Origin: an uncultured Bacteroidota bacterium
Lineage (GTDB): Bacteria > Bacteroidota > Bacteroidia > Chitinophagales > Chitinophagaceae
Assembly (NCBI GenBank): GCA_937928385.1
Contig: CALEZD010000013.1
Coordinates: 3,607 to 67,606, forward strand
Direction of reading: 5' to 3'
Length of the DNA: 64,000 bases
Part shown: positions 37,352 through 47,048 of the stretch, one piece after another
How positions within the stretch are numbered: position 1 is the stretch's first letter
Layout: each line of letters starts with the position of its first letter
Program-made: the position numbers and the translations under genes
Notes under the pieces: generated by a model
Databases searched by the model: none
The model's input: the letters and a program-made list of their open reading frames with translations, nothing else
Told to the model about the DNA's origin: nothing

Positions 37352-38242
37352 ATGAGTGAAGAATTCAAATCGGGATTTGTAAATATTTTTGGCGCCCCCA
37401 ATGCGGGCAAATCAACGCTGCTCAATGCTTTGCTGGGAGAGCAATTAGTAATCACATCGCATAAAGTACAAACTACCCGGCACAGGATAGTAGGTATTCT
37501 GAATGATAAAAACTATCAAATAGTTTTTTCAGACACACCCGGAGTAATACTTGAACCCAAGTATAAACTGCACCAGAAAATGATGATGCAGCTTAAATCG
37601 GCTATGGAAGATGCAGACGTAGCCATACTCATGCACGATATAACAGAGCCGATTGAAAATTTCGAAGCAATAGCGGATTCATTGAATTTAAAAGTGCCGG
37701 TAATCTTATTGCTCAATAAGACAGACCTCTTAAAGAATAAAGCAGATACAGAAGCACGCAAAAAAGTATTTGAAAATAAATACCCTGGCTGGAATGTATT
37801 GCCCGTATCAGCAAAAACAAATGAAGGGATTGCTCAAATAGTACCGCTTCTATTGAAACATCTGCCGGAAGGTTTTCCTTATTATCCTGACGACAGCATG
37901 TCTGACAGGCCGGTTAGGTTTTTTGTAGGTGAGTTAATCAGGCAGCAGATTTATGAATTATACCATGAAGAAATACCCTACCATACTGCTGTTATCATAG
38001 ACTCGTTTGAGGAGAAAACAAGCCTTACGGTTATAAAAGCTACTATAATAGTAAGCCGCGAAACACAAAAAATAATCATGATTGGCAAGAAGGGCAGCAT
38101 GATTAAGCAGTTGGGCATTAATTCCCGAAAAACCATTGAAGAATTTGTGCAGGGCAAAGTACACCTCGAATTGTTTATAAAGGTCAGGCCCAAATGGAGG
38201 GATAATGAAAACTACCTGAAAGAATATGGTTATAACCCCTGA
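37352..38242 (+). CDS. era: GTPase Era
   Basis: A protein of 296 residues. The GTP-binding motifs are GAPNAGKST (residues 14-22), DTPG, NKTD and SAK. The C-terminal KH domain (about 205-290) contains GKKGSMIKQLGINSRK, the RNA-binding loop. Era binds 16S rRNA and helps 30S subunit assembly. The gene overlaps the next by 17 bases, so the two are probably cotranscribed. Confidence 0.97.
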   Translation: MSEEFKSGFVNIFGAPNAGKSTLLNALLGEQLVITSHKVQTTRHRIVGILNDKNYQIVFSDTPGVILEPKYKLHQKMMMQLKSAMEDADVAILMHDITEPIENFEAIADSLNLKVPVILLLNKTDLLKNKADTEARKKVFENKYPGWNVLPVSAKTNEGIAQIVPLLLKHLPEGFPYYPDDSMSDRPVRFFVGELIRQQIYELYHEEIPYHTAVIIDSFEEKTSLTVIKATIIVSRETQKIIMIGKKGSMIKQLGINSRKTIEEFVQGKVHLELFIKVRPKWRDNENYLKEYGYNP

Positions 38243-39122
38243 GCAGGAGCCCTATATACATGAAATAGGGAGGGAATGGCATGATGGCAGGGTAGCAGAG
38301 TTGTCCATGCTCAGGTTGGACGTTGTTCATCACGATGTATCGGGCAACAAATGGTACAAGCTGAAATACAATATAGAACATTGTATTAGCAACAATATAA
38401 CCTCAATACTCACATTCGGTGGGGCATATTCCAATCACCTGGCCGCTACCGCTGCTATGGCTCAATTGTCCGGGCTGCAATCAATAGGAATAATCAAAGG
38501 TACTTATGCTGAAAAAGAACTGACACCCACACTTGAATTCTGTAGGGAAAAAGGAATGGAATTGGTATTTGTCAGCCACGAGGATTATGCTAAGAAAGAT
38601 GATAAGGAGTGGCTGGAAAGTGTATCAGCAAAATTTCATCACCCTATGATAATACCGGAGGGCGGGTCTAATGAGTATGGACGCTCAGGAGCAGAAGATA
38701 TTACAGGCTTCATACCCAATCGTTTTACACATATTGCGGTATCCGTGGGCACCGGCACCACCTTGGCAGGTATAGCTAATGCCGTTGGTAATGACGTGCA
38801 GGTGCTAGGTTTTGCACCTATGAAGGGCGGACAATATCTGGAAGCGGAAATTGGCAAGTATTTAAATCGGGTAAACTTTACCATTTATGACAATTGGCAT
38901 TTTGGCGGCTTTGGGAAATTCACGAATGAATTAGTTCAATTTATGAACAGGTTTTACCGGGAGCAGCATATACCACTTGATATGGTGTATACCGCAAAAA
39001 TGATGTATGGGGTGAAAGAACAGATACTAAACGGATTGTATCCGGCTGATGCACGCATTTTATCAATACATACAGGGGGCTTGCAGGGTAATGTTACATT
39101 GAAGGAACTATTGGTATATTGA
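38226..39122 (+). CDS. 1-aminocyclopropane-1-carboxylate deaminase / D-cysteine desulfhydrase family protein
   Basis: A protein of 298 residues in fold type II PLP enzymes. The PLP lysine is Lys42 in SGNKWYKLKYN. FGGAYSNHLAATAAMA and PEGGSNEYG are family motifs, and SVGTGTTLAGI binds the phosphate of PLP. It probably releases sulfide and pyruvate from D-cysteine; true ACC deaminase activity is rare in such proteins. It overlaps era by 17 bases and is followed after 61 bases by dedA. Confidence 0.88.
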   Translation: MVITPEQEPYIHEIGREWHDGRVAELSMLRLDVVHHDVSGNKWYKLKYNIEHCISNNITSILTFGGAYSNHLAATAAMAQLSGLQSIGIIKGTYAEKELTPTLEFCREKGMELVFVSHEDYAKKDDKEWLESVSAKFHHPMIIPEGGSNEYGRSGAEDITGFIPNRFTHIAVSVGTGTTLAGIANAVGNDVQVLGFAPMKGGQYLEAEIGKYLNRVNFTIYDNWHFGGFGKFTNELVQFMNRFYREQHIPLDMVYTAKMMYGVKEQILNGLYPADARILSIHTGGLQGNVTLKELLVY

Positions 39123-39183
39123 TACAGGACAGGGACTGAATTATTGAGCTAATTTCCCTATTTTCACGCGCTAATTAACACAC

Positions 39184-39843
39184 ATGCAGGACCTGATAGA
39201 AGTATTTAAAGAGTTGATGGATGCCGAAAAACTGGCGGCATTTGTTACGCAGTATGGAGGATTATACCTGGTAGCCTTTATCATTTTTGCTGAAACCGGA
39301 CTGTTTGTAGGGTTCTTTTTACCCGGCGACTCTTTATTATTTGTTACGGGCCTGATGATAGCCAACTCCCAAAATCCGTTTGGCAATGATTTTCTTAACC
39401 TGTTATATTGGATAATACTGATTATTATCTCTGGGGTTATTGGTAATGCTGTTGGTTATTGGTTTGGTAGAAAAACCGGCCCGCTGTTGTTTGAAAAGAG
39501 AGATACCTTCCTGTTTAAGCGCAAGCATATTTTACAGGCAAAAGAATTTTATGACAAACGTGGTGGTGCAGCTATAATATTGGCCAGGTTCCTGCCCATA
39601 GTGCGCACATTCGCTCCAATTGTTGCCGGTATTGTCAAAATGGACAGGAAAACATTCATCTTGTACAATTATATTGGTTGTGTATTGTGGGTCACCAGTA
39701 TGATACTTGCCGGTTATTTCCTGGGCGAAAATGAGTGGGTGAAGCACAATTTCGAAAAAATTGTAATAGGCCTGATAGTAGTTACAACTGCGCCTGTTAT
39801 CTTTAAGATGTTCTTCCACAAAAAGAAGCCGGAGAACGTATAG
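39184..39843 (+). CDS. DedA family membrane protein
   Basis: A protein of 219 residues with five or six membrane segments. GFFLPGDSLLFVTG is the re-entrant-loop motif and RFLPIVRTFAPIVAG is the DedA core arginine motif. DedA proteins act in membrane lipid recycling (undecaprenyl phosphate or phospholipid scrambling) and membrane potential balance. It is followed after 12 bases by an MFS gene. Confidence 0.94.
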   Translation: MQDLIEVFKELMDAEKLAAFVTQYGGLYLVAFIIFAETGLFVGFFLPGDSLLFVTGLMIANSQNPFGNDFLNLLYWIILIIISGVIGNAVGYWFGRKTGPLLFEKRDTFLFKRKHILQAKEFYDKRGGAAIILARFLPIVRTFAPIVAGIVKMDRKTFILYNYIGCVLWVTSMILAGYFLGENEWVKHNFEKIVIGLIVVTTAPVIFKMFFHKKKPENV

Positions 39844-39855
39844 TCTTTTACGTCA

Positions 39856-41082
39856 GTGAATCACGCCCGCCAAATATCTATCTTCAGTGTTCCTGTGCTG
39901 GTAGCAGCATTGGGTTATTTCGTTGATATTTACGACCTGTTGCTATTTGGTATTGTGCGTGTGGAAAGTCTCAAAAGCCTGGGTCTGAACGATGCTGCTA
40001 TTGCCAGCCAGGGCCTTAAGTTGGCTCAATACCAAATGGCGGGCCTGTTGATCGGAGGTATTATATGGGGTATTATGGGCGATAAGCGGGGCAGGTTAAG
40101 TGTACTGTTCGGTTCTATCGTTTTATATTCCATCGCCAATATTGCCAATGGTTTTGTGCAGACAGTGGACCAGTATATATGGGCGCGTTTTATTGCCGGC
40201 ATTGGTTTGGCAGGTGAGCTGGGTGCGGGCATTACACTGGTGAGTGAACTCATCCCTAAAGATAAACGTGGGGTGGCTACCTCTTTAGTAGCCGGTGTCG
40301 GGTTAACAGGGGCTGTTTTTGCTTATTTCCTTGCCCAGTATTTCGACTGGCGTACCTGCTATTTCATAGGCGGTGGACTGGGTTTTATGCTGCTGTTGCT
40401 GCGTATTTCTGTATTCGAGTCGGGCATGTACAAGAGTATGGAAGGGGCCAAAGTGGTAAAAGGCAATTTCCTGATGTTTTTCACTAATGCACACCGGTTT
40501 AAAAAATACATGCTGAGTATACTGATTGGCCTGCCCACCTGGTATGTGGTAGGCATATTGGTAATGTTTTCGCGCGAATTTGGTAAGGCATTCGGTATTA
40601 CCGAAGAAATAAACCCCGGAAAGGCTGTTATGTACGCTTATGTCGCAATATCCATAGGCGATATACTGATAGGCTTACTGAGCCAGGTGATGAAAAGCAG
40701 GAAGAAAGCCCTCTATGTTTTCTACGGCTTAACTATACTCGGTGTCATTTTATACTTCCTGCAGGGGCAGGGTAGCAGTGCCGCTACTATGTATCTTATT
40801 TGCGCGCTGTTAGGTTTCGGCACAGGCTTCTGGGCTATATTTGTTACTATGGGTGCAGAGCAGTTTGGTACTAACCTGCGTGCAACCGCTGCTACTACCA
40901 TACCCAACATGGTGCGCGGTGCATTAGTAGGTATCGCATTTATGTTCGAAAGCCTGCAATTAAATTTCAGTTATATCAATGCAGGTATCATCACAGGTGT
41001 AGTCGTTATGCTCATCAGCATTGTAGCCGTCGCCCTTATTCCCGAAACTTTTGGCCGCGACCTGGATTTCTACGAAGAATAG
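39856..41082 (+). CDS. MFS metabolite:proton symporter family transporter
   Basis: A protein of 408 residues starting at GTG, with twelve membrane segments. The loop GDKRGRLSVLFGSI is the MFS signature and LGAGITLVSELIPKDKRG is the following conserved stretch of the sugar/aromatic-acid transporter group. EQFGTNLRATAAT and PETFGRDLDFYEE end it, as in metabolite:proton symporters. The substrate is unknown. It is 12 bases after dedA and converges with mqnE. Confidence 0.85.
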   Translation: MNHARQISIFSVPVLVAALGYFVDIYDLLLFGIVRVESLKSLGLNDAAIASQGLKLAQYQMAGLLIGGIIWGIMGDKRGRLSVLFGSIVLYSIANIANGFVQTVDQYIWARFIAGIGLAGELGAGITLVSELIPKDKRGVATSLVAGVGLTGAVFAYFLAQYFDWRTCYFIGGGLGFMLLLLRISVFESGMYKSMEGAKVVKGNFLMFFTNAHRFKKYMLSILIGLPTWYVVGILVMFSREFGKAFGITEEINPGKAVMYAYVAISIGDILIGLLSQVMKSRKKALYVFYGLTILGVILYFLQGQGSSAATMYLICALLGFGTGFWAIFVTMGAEQFGTNLRATAATTIPNMVRGALVGIAFMFESLQLNFSYINAGIITGVVVMLISIVAVALIPETFGRDLDFYEE

Positions 41083-41087
41083 TATCG

Positions 41088-42233
41088 TTAAACTACAGGC
41101 TCATACACTTTCAACTCATTGTATATAGTGTCCCTTTCTACGGGTATTCTACCTGCGGATATTATCAGGTCGCAAAGCTCCTCCGTACTCATTGAAGGCG
41201 CTTGTTCTTCTGAGCCTGCCATAGAATATATCTTAGTTGTATCGTCTATAGTACCATCCAAATCGTTTACCCCGAAAGCCAGTGTCATTTGTGCCGACTG
41301 CCTGCCCAGCATAGGCCAGTAGGCCTTCAGGTTGCGGAAGTTATCCATATACAGCCTTGATATGGCGTACAGGCGCATGTCTTCTATCAGCGATACTTCT
41401 GCAATATGCGACATGTCATTATCCATGTTCCTGAACTTAAGAGGGATGAAGCAGTTGAAGCCCCCGGTTTCGTCCTGCAGGCTGCGCAGGCGGTCCAAAT
41501 GGTCAACGCGATGTTCGTAGCTTTCTATATGCCCGTACAGCATGGTGGCATTGCTGTGCATTCCCAGTTGGTGAGCGGTTTTGTGTATTTCCAGCCATCC
41601 ATCACCATCCACTTTGTCGGCGCAGATTTCGTTGCGTATTTCCGGTGCAAATATTTCGGCTCCGCCTCCGGGTAATGATTGAAGGCCGGCATCTTTTAAT
41701 TTTTGCAAACCTTCTCGTGTACTCAGTTTCGCCTTTCTGAACATATAGTCCAGTTCTACCGCTGTAAAACCTTTGATATGCAGGTCGGGGCGCATAGCCC
41801 TTATTTTGCTCACTACCTCGCAGAAAAACTCCAGGTTCATTTTAGGGTGTACGCCACCTACAATGTGTACCTCTGTCACCGGTTGGCCTTCGTATTTGCG
41901 CACCATGTCCAGCATTTGCTCAATACTCAGTTCCCATCCTTCATCCCTGTTTTTGTACAGCCTTGAGTAAGAACAGAAATGGCAGGTGAATACACACACA
42001 TTGGTAGGCTCTATATGAAAATTCCTGTTGAAATATACCTTATTGCCGTGCAGCCGCTCCCTTACATGATTGGCGAGCGCACCAAGGTATCCTACCTCCC
42101 CTTTTTCAAAAAGCAAAACGCCTTCCTCTCGGGAAAGGCGTTCTTGATTTATTACTTTCTCAGCAATGTTTTTTAAATCTTTATTTAATCCGGTCTGTCT
42201 TATTATCTCTGCTACACTGTTCTGTGTCATCAT
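41088..42233 (-). CDS. mqnE: Aminofutalosine synthase (radical SAM)
   Basis: A protein of 381 residues. The radical SAM cluster is CVFTCHFC with cysteines 80, 84 and 87. YFNRNFHIEPTNVC, SLPGGGAEIF and NATMLYGHIES are the MqnE version rather than the MqnC version. It joins the MqnA product to SAM to give aminofutalosine in menaquinone synthesis. An ATG three bases downstream is also possible. It starts at the stop of the M43 protease gene (TAATG), so it is probably translated from the same mRNA. Confidence 0.94.
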   Translation of the reverse strand: MMTQNSVAEIIRQTGLNKDLKNIAEKVINQERLSREEGVLLFEKGEVGYLGALANHVRERLHGNKVYFNRNFHIEPTNVCVFTCHFCSYSRLYKNRDEGWELSIEQMLDMVRKYEGQPVTEVHIVGGVHPKMNLEFFCEVVSKIRAMRPDLHIKGFTAVELDYMFRKAKLSTREGLQKLKDAGLQSLPGGGAEIFAPEIRNEICADKVDGDGWLEIHKTAHQLGMHSNATMLYGHIESYEHRVDHLDRLRSLQDETGGFNCFIPLKFRNMDNDMSHIAEVSLIEDMRLYAISRLYMDNFRNLKAYWPMLGRQSAQMTLAFGVNDLDGTIDDTTKIYSMAGSEEQAPSMSTEELCDLIISAGRIPVERDTIYNELKVYEPVV

Positions 42234-43612
42234 TATTGTATGGCTACTTTTCTTGCTATCGTTCCGTTTTCAAAATGTAATTGTACTATATACATACCTG
42301 CTGCCACGCCGGCAATGTCAATATTATAATTCAGTTGCTGCTGGTCAGTTACCTGTACCTGTTTTACCACCTGGCCAAAGTAATTAGTCACGGTAATATT
42401 ATCCAGTCTGTCGTATTTATCGTAGAAATAAATGTTGAACTTACCTGATGAGGGGTTCGGGCCTATCTCTACTTTATTGTTGTATTCTACAGCCGGCAGG
42501 TCAGTAGGCCACAAAGTCAGCAGTGGATTTTGCGTCAGGCTATGTACCTGGCCACCCTGCGCTGTTTCTATTCGCATCCTGTCTACCTGTCCCTGTGAGA
42601 ACATGATTACACATCCGTCGCCGGAATAATCCATGTAATTCATAAACATCTCTCCACCCGGGTGTGGAGCACTGGTGCAGTTGTTTTGCGGGGTTTGAGG
42701 GCAGTTTGTATTTGACTCTTCCTGCAATGGGGTGTCCTGTATGCCGTCGTCATCCGTGCAGCTTTTTTGACCGGAGGGAGTAGACTTGCCCCAGATATGC
42801 CACAGGTTGAAGTAGTGGCCCAATTCGTGGGTAAGCGTACGTCCTTTATCAGTGTTCTGCGAATAGAAGGCTTGTTGAAGACTCGTGCGCCTGCCTAATG
42901 TCAGGTGGTGCATTACAATACCTCCCAGGTTAGGGTCTCCATATTGTTGCTGGGCGTATACATTATTATAGGCATAGCCTAGTACCTGTCCCTGGCTCGA
43001 GCCACCTGCCTTAATAAGTGTAACCCATATATTCAGGTATTTGGTATTGTCCCATGGGACTGAACCGCCTGAGCGCTTTAGGGTGTGATCGTGGGCAGTA
43101 AAACCCGTAAATGATGGGTCTTGTATTGTATAAACAACACCCCATTTTGCCTTGCCCTGCGGGTCTCTTTTTGCAAGAGAAAATTCAATATTGGCCTTGC
43201 CGATTAACGGTTTAAAAGATGCCGGTACACCACTGATATCAGCATTTTTCGCGCTGAAGTCTTCGTTGATAACATCCAGTTGGGTGTTGATACGTGCTGT
43301 TATTCCGGCTGTGCCGCCCAACTGGTCTATCTGTGCCTGCGTCAGCACTATATGAAAGACAACGGGTATCACAACTTTATAGTATTCGGTAGCTGTACCT
43401 TTTGATGCAGACCTGGCTTTTTGCTCAGCCATTAGTTTGTTTTCCGCATCATACTGTTCAAAATAGGCTTCCATTTTAGCTTTGGAAGCAGGGTTGCTCA
43501 TGGTTTCCTGCATCAGCAGTTCATTACCACATACCCTGTCCTGGCCCTGTACACTTTCTGCACCTGAAATTATCCCTACGGCCAGAAGGGCAATTGCAAA
43601 AATTTTCTTCAT
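42233..43612 (-). CDS. M43 family metalloprotease with type IX sorting domain
   Basis: A protein of 459 residues with a signal peptide (about 1-22). The zinc motif is HELGHYFNLWH, with His262, Glu263, His266 and His272; the usual glycine of HExxHxxGxxH is Asn here. The Met-turn segment is MNYMDYSGDGC. The C-terminal 75 residues (EIGPNPSSGKFNIYF to GMYIVQLHFENG) form a type A type IX sorting domain. The protein should be secreted and cell-surface attached, digesting proteins outside the cell (cytophagalysin type). It overlaps mqnE by one base. Confidence 0.94.
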   Translation of the reverse strand: MKKIFAIALLAVGIISGAESVQGQDRVCGNELLMQETMSNPASKAKMEAYFEQYDAENKLMAEQKARSASKGTATEYYKVVIPVVFHIVLTQAQIDQLGGTAGITARINTQLDVINEDFSAKNADISGVPASFKPLIGKANIEFSLAKRDPQGKAKWGVVYTIQDPSFTGFTAHDHTLKRSGGSVPWDNTKYLNIWVTLIKAGGSSQGQVLGYAYNNVYAQQQYGDPNLGGIVMHHLTLGRRTSLQQAFYSQNTDKGRTLTHELGHYFNLWHIWGKSTPSGQKSCTDDDGIQDTPLQEESNTNCPQTPQNNCTSAPHPGGEMFMNYMDYSGDGCVIMFSQGQVDRMRIETAQGGQVHSLTQNPLLTLWPTDLPAVEYNNKVEIGPNPSSGKFNIYFYDKYDRLDNITVTNYFGQVVKQVQVTDQQQLNYNIDIAGVAAGMYIVQLHFENGTIARKVAIQ

Positions 43613-43695
43613 TAATACCTGTTTATTATAAAATTAAATTATTCTGTTGGTTCAGAATGTGACATTTATTACTTTTTCGTATTCGTAATTGTTAA

Positions 43696-44301
43696 TTATT
43701 GTTTCGTTCTTTTATTTATTTCGTCTCTTATAGGTATAGCCCGCACATAATCCTCTTGTTCCAGTACCTGGTGCAGCAGTGCTTTGAGTTCGTCAAGGCT
43801 CATATCACTTAGTTTCTTGTCCTCGGCAGATGCACTGATGATACTGGCCTCCTGCGGTTCTTTACCTTCCTGCTCAGCCGTTGTCTCCGTAGGGTCCAGG
43901 TACAGGCCTGCGGCATCCAGTATATTCTCATACGTAAAAATCCTGCACCCGGTTCTCACAGCCAGTGCCAAAGCGTCAGAAGTGCGTGAGTCTATTTCAA
44001 TTACATCATTATTATGGCTACATACCAACTTGGCAAAAAATATACCTTCTTCCAGCTTATAGATGATGACCTCTGTTAATTCTATGTCAAAAGTACCCAT
44101 CATATTGGCGAAAAGGTCGTGAGTAAGGGGCCTGCTGGGTTGCATACGCTCCAGCGCCACGGCTATTGCCTGTGCTTCAAAACCTCCTATTACTATTGGC
44201 AAACGCCTCAATCCGTTTATCTCACCTAAAACAACCGCATAAGAATGTGTCTGGGTAATACTGTGCGATAATGCGACTATTTCCAATTCAGTTTTTTTCA
44301 T
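43696..44301 (-). CDS. Bifunctional nuclease family protein with UVR motif
   Basis: A protein of 201 residues. Residues 1-135 are the BFN (DUF151) domain: LPIVIGGFEAQAIA, then SHNNDVIEIDSRTSDALALAVRTG are its characteristic lines. Residues 165-200 form a UvrB/UvrC-type helical hairpin (LLHQVLEQEDYVRAIPIRDEI). Plant and mycobacterial relatives degrade RNA and DNA; the bacterial role is not settled. A GGAGGAG purine run lies 13 bases before the ATG, next to a CGGGA/TCCCG hairpin. It lies 67 bases downstream of the topoisomerase IV subunit A gene. Confidence 0.92.
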   Translation of the reverse strand: MKKTELEIVALSHSITQTHSYAVVLGEINGLRRLPIVIGGFEAQAIAVALERMQPSRPLTHDLFANMMGTFDIELTEVIIYKLEEGIFFAKLVCSHNNDVIEIDSRTSDALALAVRTGCRIFTYENILDAAGLYLDPTETTAEQEGKEPQEASIISASAEDKKLSDMSLDELKALLHQVLEQEDYVRAIPIRDEINKRTKQ

Positions 44302-44367
44302 TTTTCTGTATCAGCTCCTCCCGGGAATAATCCCGTAAAGATAGTTATTTTTAATTATGTATAGCTG

Positions 44368-46878
44368 TTAAAAAAGTGTTGGTGCGCCCTCGTCCGCCTC
44401 TTCATCTTGCTCCTCCAGCGACACTTCTTTCAATGTGTTATCACCTATTTTAGTGCCTACGGTGCGCCAGCCGGTTATGTCTATTTGTTCATGTGCGGCA
44501 AATACTTCTTCCGTCAGTTCCGACTTCTTTTTGCCGGTTTTCAATATCAGCACAGGCTCCGGTTTTGTAGTCACAAATTCCAGGTAATTGCCTTCACCTT
44601 CTTTTATAAACAGGTATTTGTTTTTCAGTGTCAGGGCTTCTATTTTGAAGCGCTTGGCATAGAAGTTCCCTGATTTCTTGTCAAAATAAATGGCAGTTAT
44701 AACACGTTCAGGATTAAAAAGTTCTATCCGCACTACGTCATCGGTTTCGTAGCGGTTAGTTAGTTCAAAATCCGTCAGCTCGTAAGTGCCGTCTTTATAA
44801 AAGGCTATTATTCTGTCTTCGGGCATAAAGCTGCCCAATAACATACCATTGCCGTCTTTGTTCAGCCTCCCCAGGGTATCATCATACCATATTTTCTGGC
44901 CCGAAAGGGTAGAGCGGCCTTTTTCTTTCAGTTTTACACTGCGTATCGGGTACTTGGTCAGTTGGTTGCCCTGCGCACTGCGGCCTTTTATCTCCAGCGT
45001 CTCAAAGTAAAAGTCAAACACTTTTATCCTGGCCTTGCTGCCCGGCGACAGCGTGATGCTTACCACCTCTGCCTCGCCGTTGGGGTTGGCGCTCATGTAG
45101 TGCACCTTGCTGTTGGGGTTGCCCTTGGTCAGGTCGTATTCTTTGTCGCGGGTTACGCCTGTTACGTTAAAACGTTTGCTATAAGACACCCCCGACTTAC
45201 CATCCACATATATCATATTATAGGTAGTGCGGTCGTCGTTTTTCTGCCAGATATCCAGGTGGATGATGTCTTTGCCCACAAAGGATTTTTCTGCCACTTT
45301 GGTCACCACCATCGTACCGTCTTTCTTAAACACGATAATATTATCCAGGTCAGAGCAGTCGAAGGCGAATTCGTCTTTTTTCAGCCCTGTGCCTATGAAA
45401 CCTTCTTTGTAATTCACATACAGCTTGGTATTGGCAATAGCTACCGTTGTGGCCTGTATGGTTTCGAAGGGGCGTATCTCAGTCTTGCGCTCACGGCCTT
45501 TACCATATTTCTTCAGCAGGTTGTCGTAGTAGGCTATGGCATAGTCGTTCAGGTGATCTATATTATGTTTCACCTCTTCTATGCCTGCTTCTACGCCTTT
45601 TATATGCTCATCGGCTTTAAAGGAGTCAAACTTGGATATACGCTTGATTTTTATCTCCGTCAGCCTGATAATATCGTCCTGGGTTATCTCCCTGCGGAAT
45701 TTCTTCTTATACGGTTTCAGCCCTTTATCTATTGCTTCCAGTACTCCTTCCCAGGTAGTTTCTTCTTCTATATCTCGGTATATGCGTTTTTCAATGAATA
45801 TCTTTTCCAGTGACGAATAGTGCCAGTCGTTTTCAAGCTCGCCCAGCTTTATCTGTAGCTCTTTCAGCAGCAGGGCTTTGGTATGGTCTACCGAATGTTT
45901 GAGCAACTGCGTGACACCCACAAAATGCGGCTTGTCATTGATAATCACACAGGCATTGGGAGAAATAGATATCTCGCAATCGGTAAAGGCGTACAACGCG
46001 TCTATGGCTTGGTCGCTGTCTACGCCCGGTGCCAGCTGCACCACCAGTTCCACGTCTTTGGCGGTATTATCTACTACGCTTTTGATTTTTATTTTACCGT
46101 TGTCATTGGCCTTTAGGATGCTGTCTACCAGTTGCCCCGTGGTGATGCCATAAGGCACATCTTTGATGACCAGTGTTTTCTTATCCTCAGTTTCTATTTT
46201 GGCACGTACACGCACCTTACCACCACGTTCCCCGTCGTTATAATTACTTACATCAATCATGCCCCCTGTGGCAAAATCAGGGTACAGCTCAAATTTTTTG
46301 CCCTTCAGGTATTTTACCGATGCCTCTATCAGTTCGCAGAAGTTGTGCGGCAATATTTTGGTGGAAAGCCCCACCGCTATACCCTCTGCACCCTGCGCCA
46401 GCAGCAGGGGAAACTTCATAGGTAATGCTACGGGTTCATTTTTACGTCCATCATAGCTCAGTTGCCAGTCAGTGGTTTTGGCGTTGAAGGCAACATCCAG
46501 CGCAAATTTGGATAGTCGGCCTTCTATATATCGGGGTGCGGCTGCGCTGTCGCCCGTGCGTACATCGCCCCAGTTACCCTGTGTGTCTATCAGCAGGTCC
46601 TTCTGCCCCAGGTTGATGATGGCATCGCCTATTGATGCGTCGCCGTGGGGGTGGTATTGCATGGTCTGGCCTATTACGTTGGCTATCTTGTTATAGCGGC
46701 CATCGTCCATCTCCTTCATGGCGTGCAGTATGCGGCGTTGTACGGGTTTCAGCCCGTCGTCCACAGCTGGCACCGCACGCTCCAGTATTACATAGCTCGC
46801 GTAGTCCAGGAACCAGCTCTCGTACATATCGCTGAGTAATACTGAACTATGCTCTAAATGATTATCCTGTTCCGGCAT
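44368..46878 (-). CDS. parC: DNA topoisomerase IV subunit A (GyrA/ParC family)
   Basis: A protein of 836 residues. The N-terminal breakage-reunion domain holds YVILERAVPAVDDGLKPVQRRIL and QYHPHGDASIG; the catalytic tyrosine is Tyr117 in AAAPRYIEG. The coiled-coil gate covers about 330-460. The C-terminal half is a degenerate beta-pinwheel domain without a GyrA-box, and it ends in an acidic tail (EEQDEEADEGAPTLF). The acidic tail and missing GyrA-box argue for ParC rather than GyrA. It separates linked chromosomes with ATP hydrolysed by the partner ParE, which is not in the window. Confidence 0.93.
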   Translation of the reverse strand: MPEQDNHLEHSSVLLSDMYESWFLDYASYVILERAVPAVDDGLKPVQRRILHAMKEMDDGRYNKIANVIGQTMQYHPHGDASIGDAIINLGQKDLLIDTQGNWGDVRTGDSAAAPRYIEGRLSKFALDVAFNAKTTDWQLSYDGRKNEPVALPMKFPLLLAQGAEGIAVGLSTKILPHNFCELIEASVKYLKGKKFELYPDFATGGMIDVSNYNDGERGGKVRVRAKIETEDKKTLVIKDVPYGITTGQLVDSILKANDNGKIKIKSVVDNTAKDVELVVQLAPGVDSDQAIDALYAFTDCEISISPNACVIINDKPHFVGVTQLLKHSVDHTKALLLKELQIKLGELENDWHYSSLEKIFIEKRIYRDIEEETTWEGVLEAIDKGLKPYKKKFRREITQDDIIRLTEIKIKRISKFDSFKADEHIKGVEAGIEEVKHNIDHLNDYAIAYYDNLLKKYGKGRERKTEIRPFETIQATTVAIANTKLYVNYKEGFIGTGLKKDEFAFDCSDLDNIIVFKKDGTMVVTKVAEKSFVGKDIIHLDIWQKNDDRTTYNMIYVDGKSGVSYSKRFNVTGVTRDKEYDLTKGNPNSKVHYMSANPNGEAEVVSITLSPGSKARIKVFDFYFETLEIKGRSAQGNQLTKYPIRSVKLKEKGRSTLSGQKIWYDDTLGRLNKDGNGMLLGSFMPEDRIIAFYKDGTYELTDFELTNRYETDDVVRIELFNPERVITAIYFDKKSGNFYAKRFKIEALTLKNKYLFIKEGEGNYLEFVTTKPEPVLILKTGKKKSELTEEVFAAHEQIDITGWRTVGTKIGDNTLKEVSLEEQDEEADEGAPTLF

Positions 46879-47048
46879 TGTGTTCTCTATATTAAAAGCA
46901 GCACGAACGGCTGCAAAAGCGGCTAAAATTAATCAAAATATACCACGCAAGGCATCCTGATTTTTCAGATATTTTAACTTTTGATAACGGCTATGTGATA
47001 GTAATAATCATTCTATAAGTAGTAATTTGTACGCAAAATCTTACAGTT

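Noticed and set aside
42117..42145. A hairpin AACGCCTT/AAGGCGTT inside mqnE
   Set aside because: It lies in coding sequence for a conserved segment and has no T-run of use.
42230..42235. A second ATG three bases into mqnE
   Set aside because: It cannot be told apart from the first, and only shortens the protein by one residue.
44962..45813. A 283-codon frame antisense to topoisomerase IV
   Set aside because: It is a shadow of the parC frame; it has no motif and there is no gap in the parC coding sequence.
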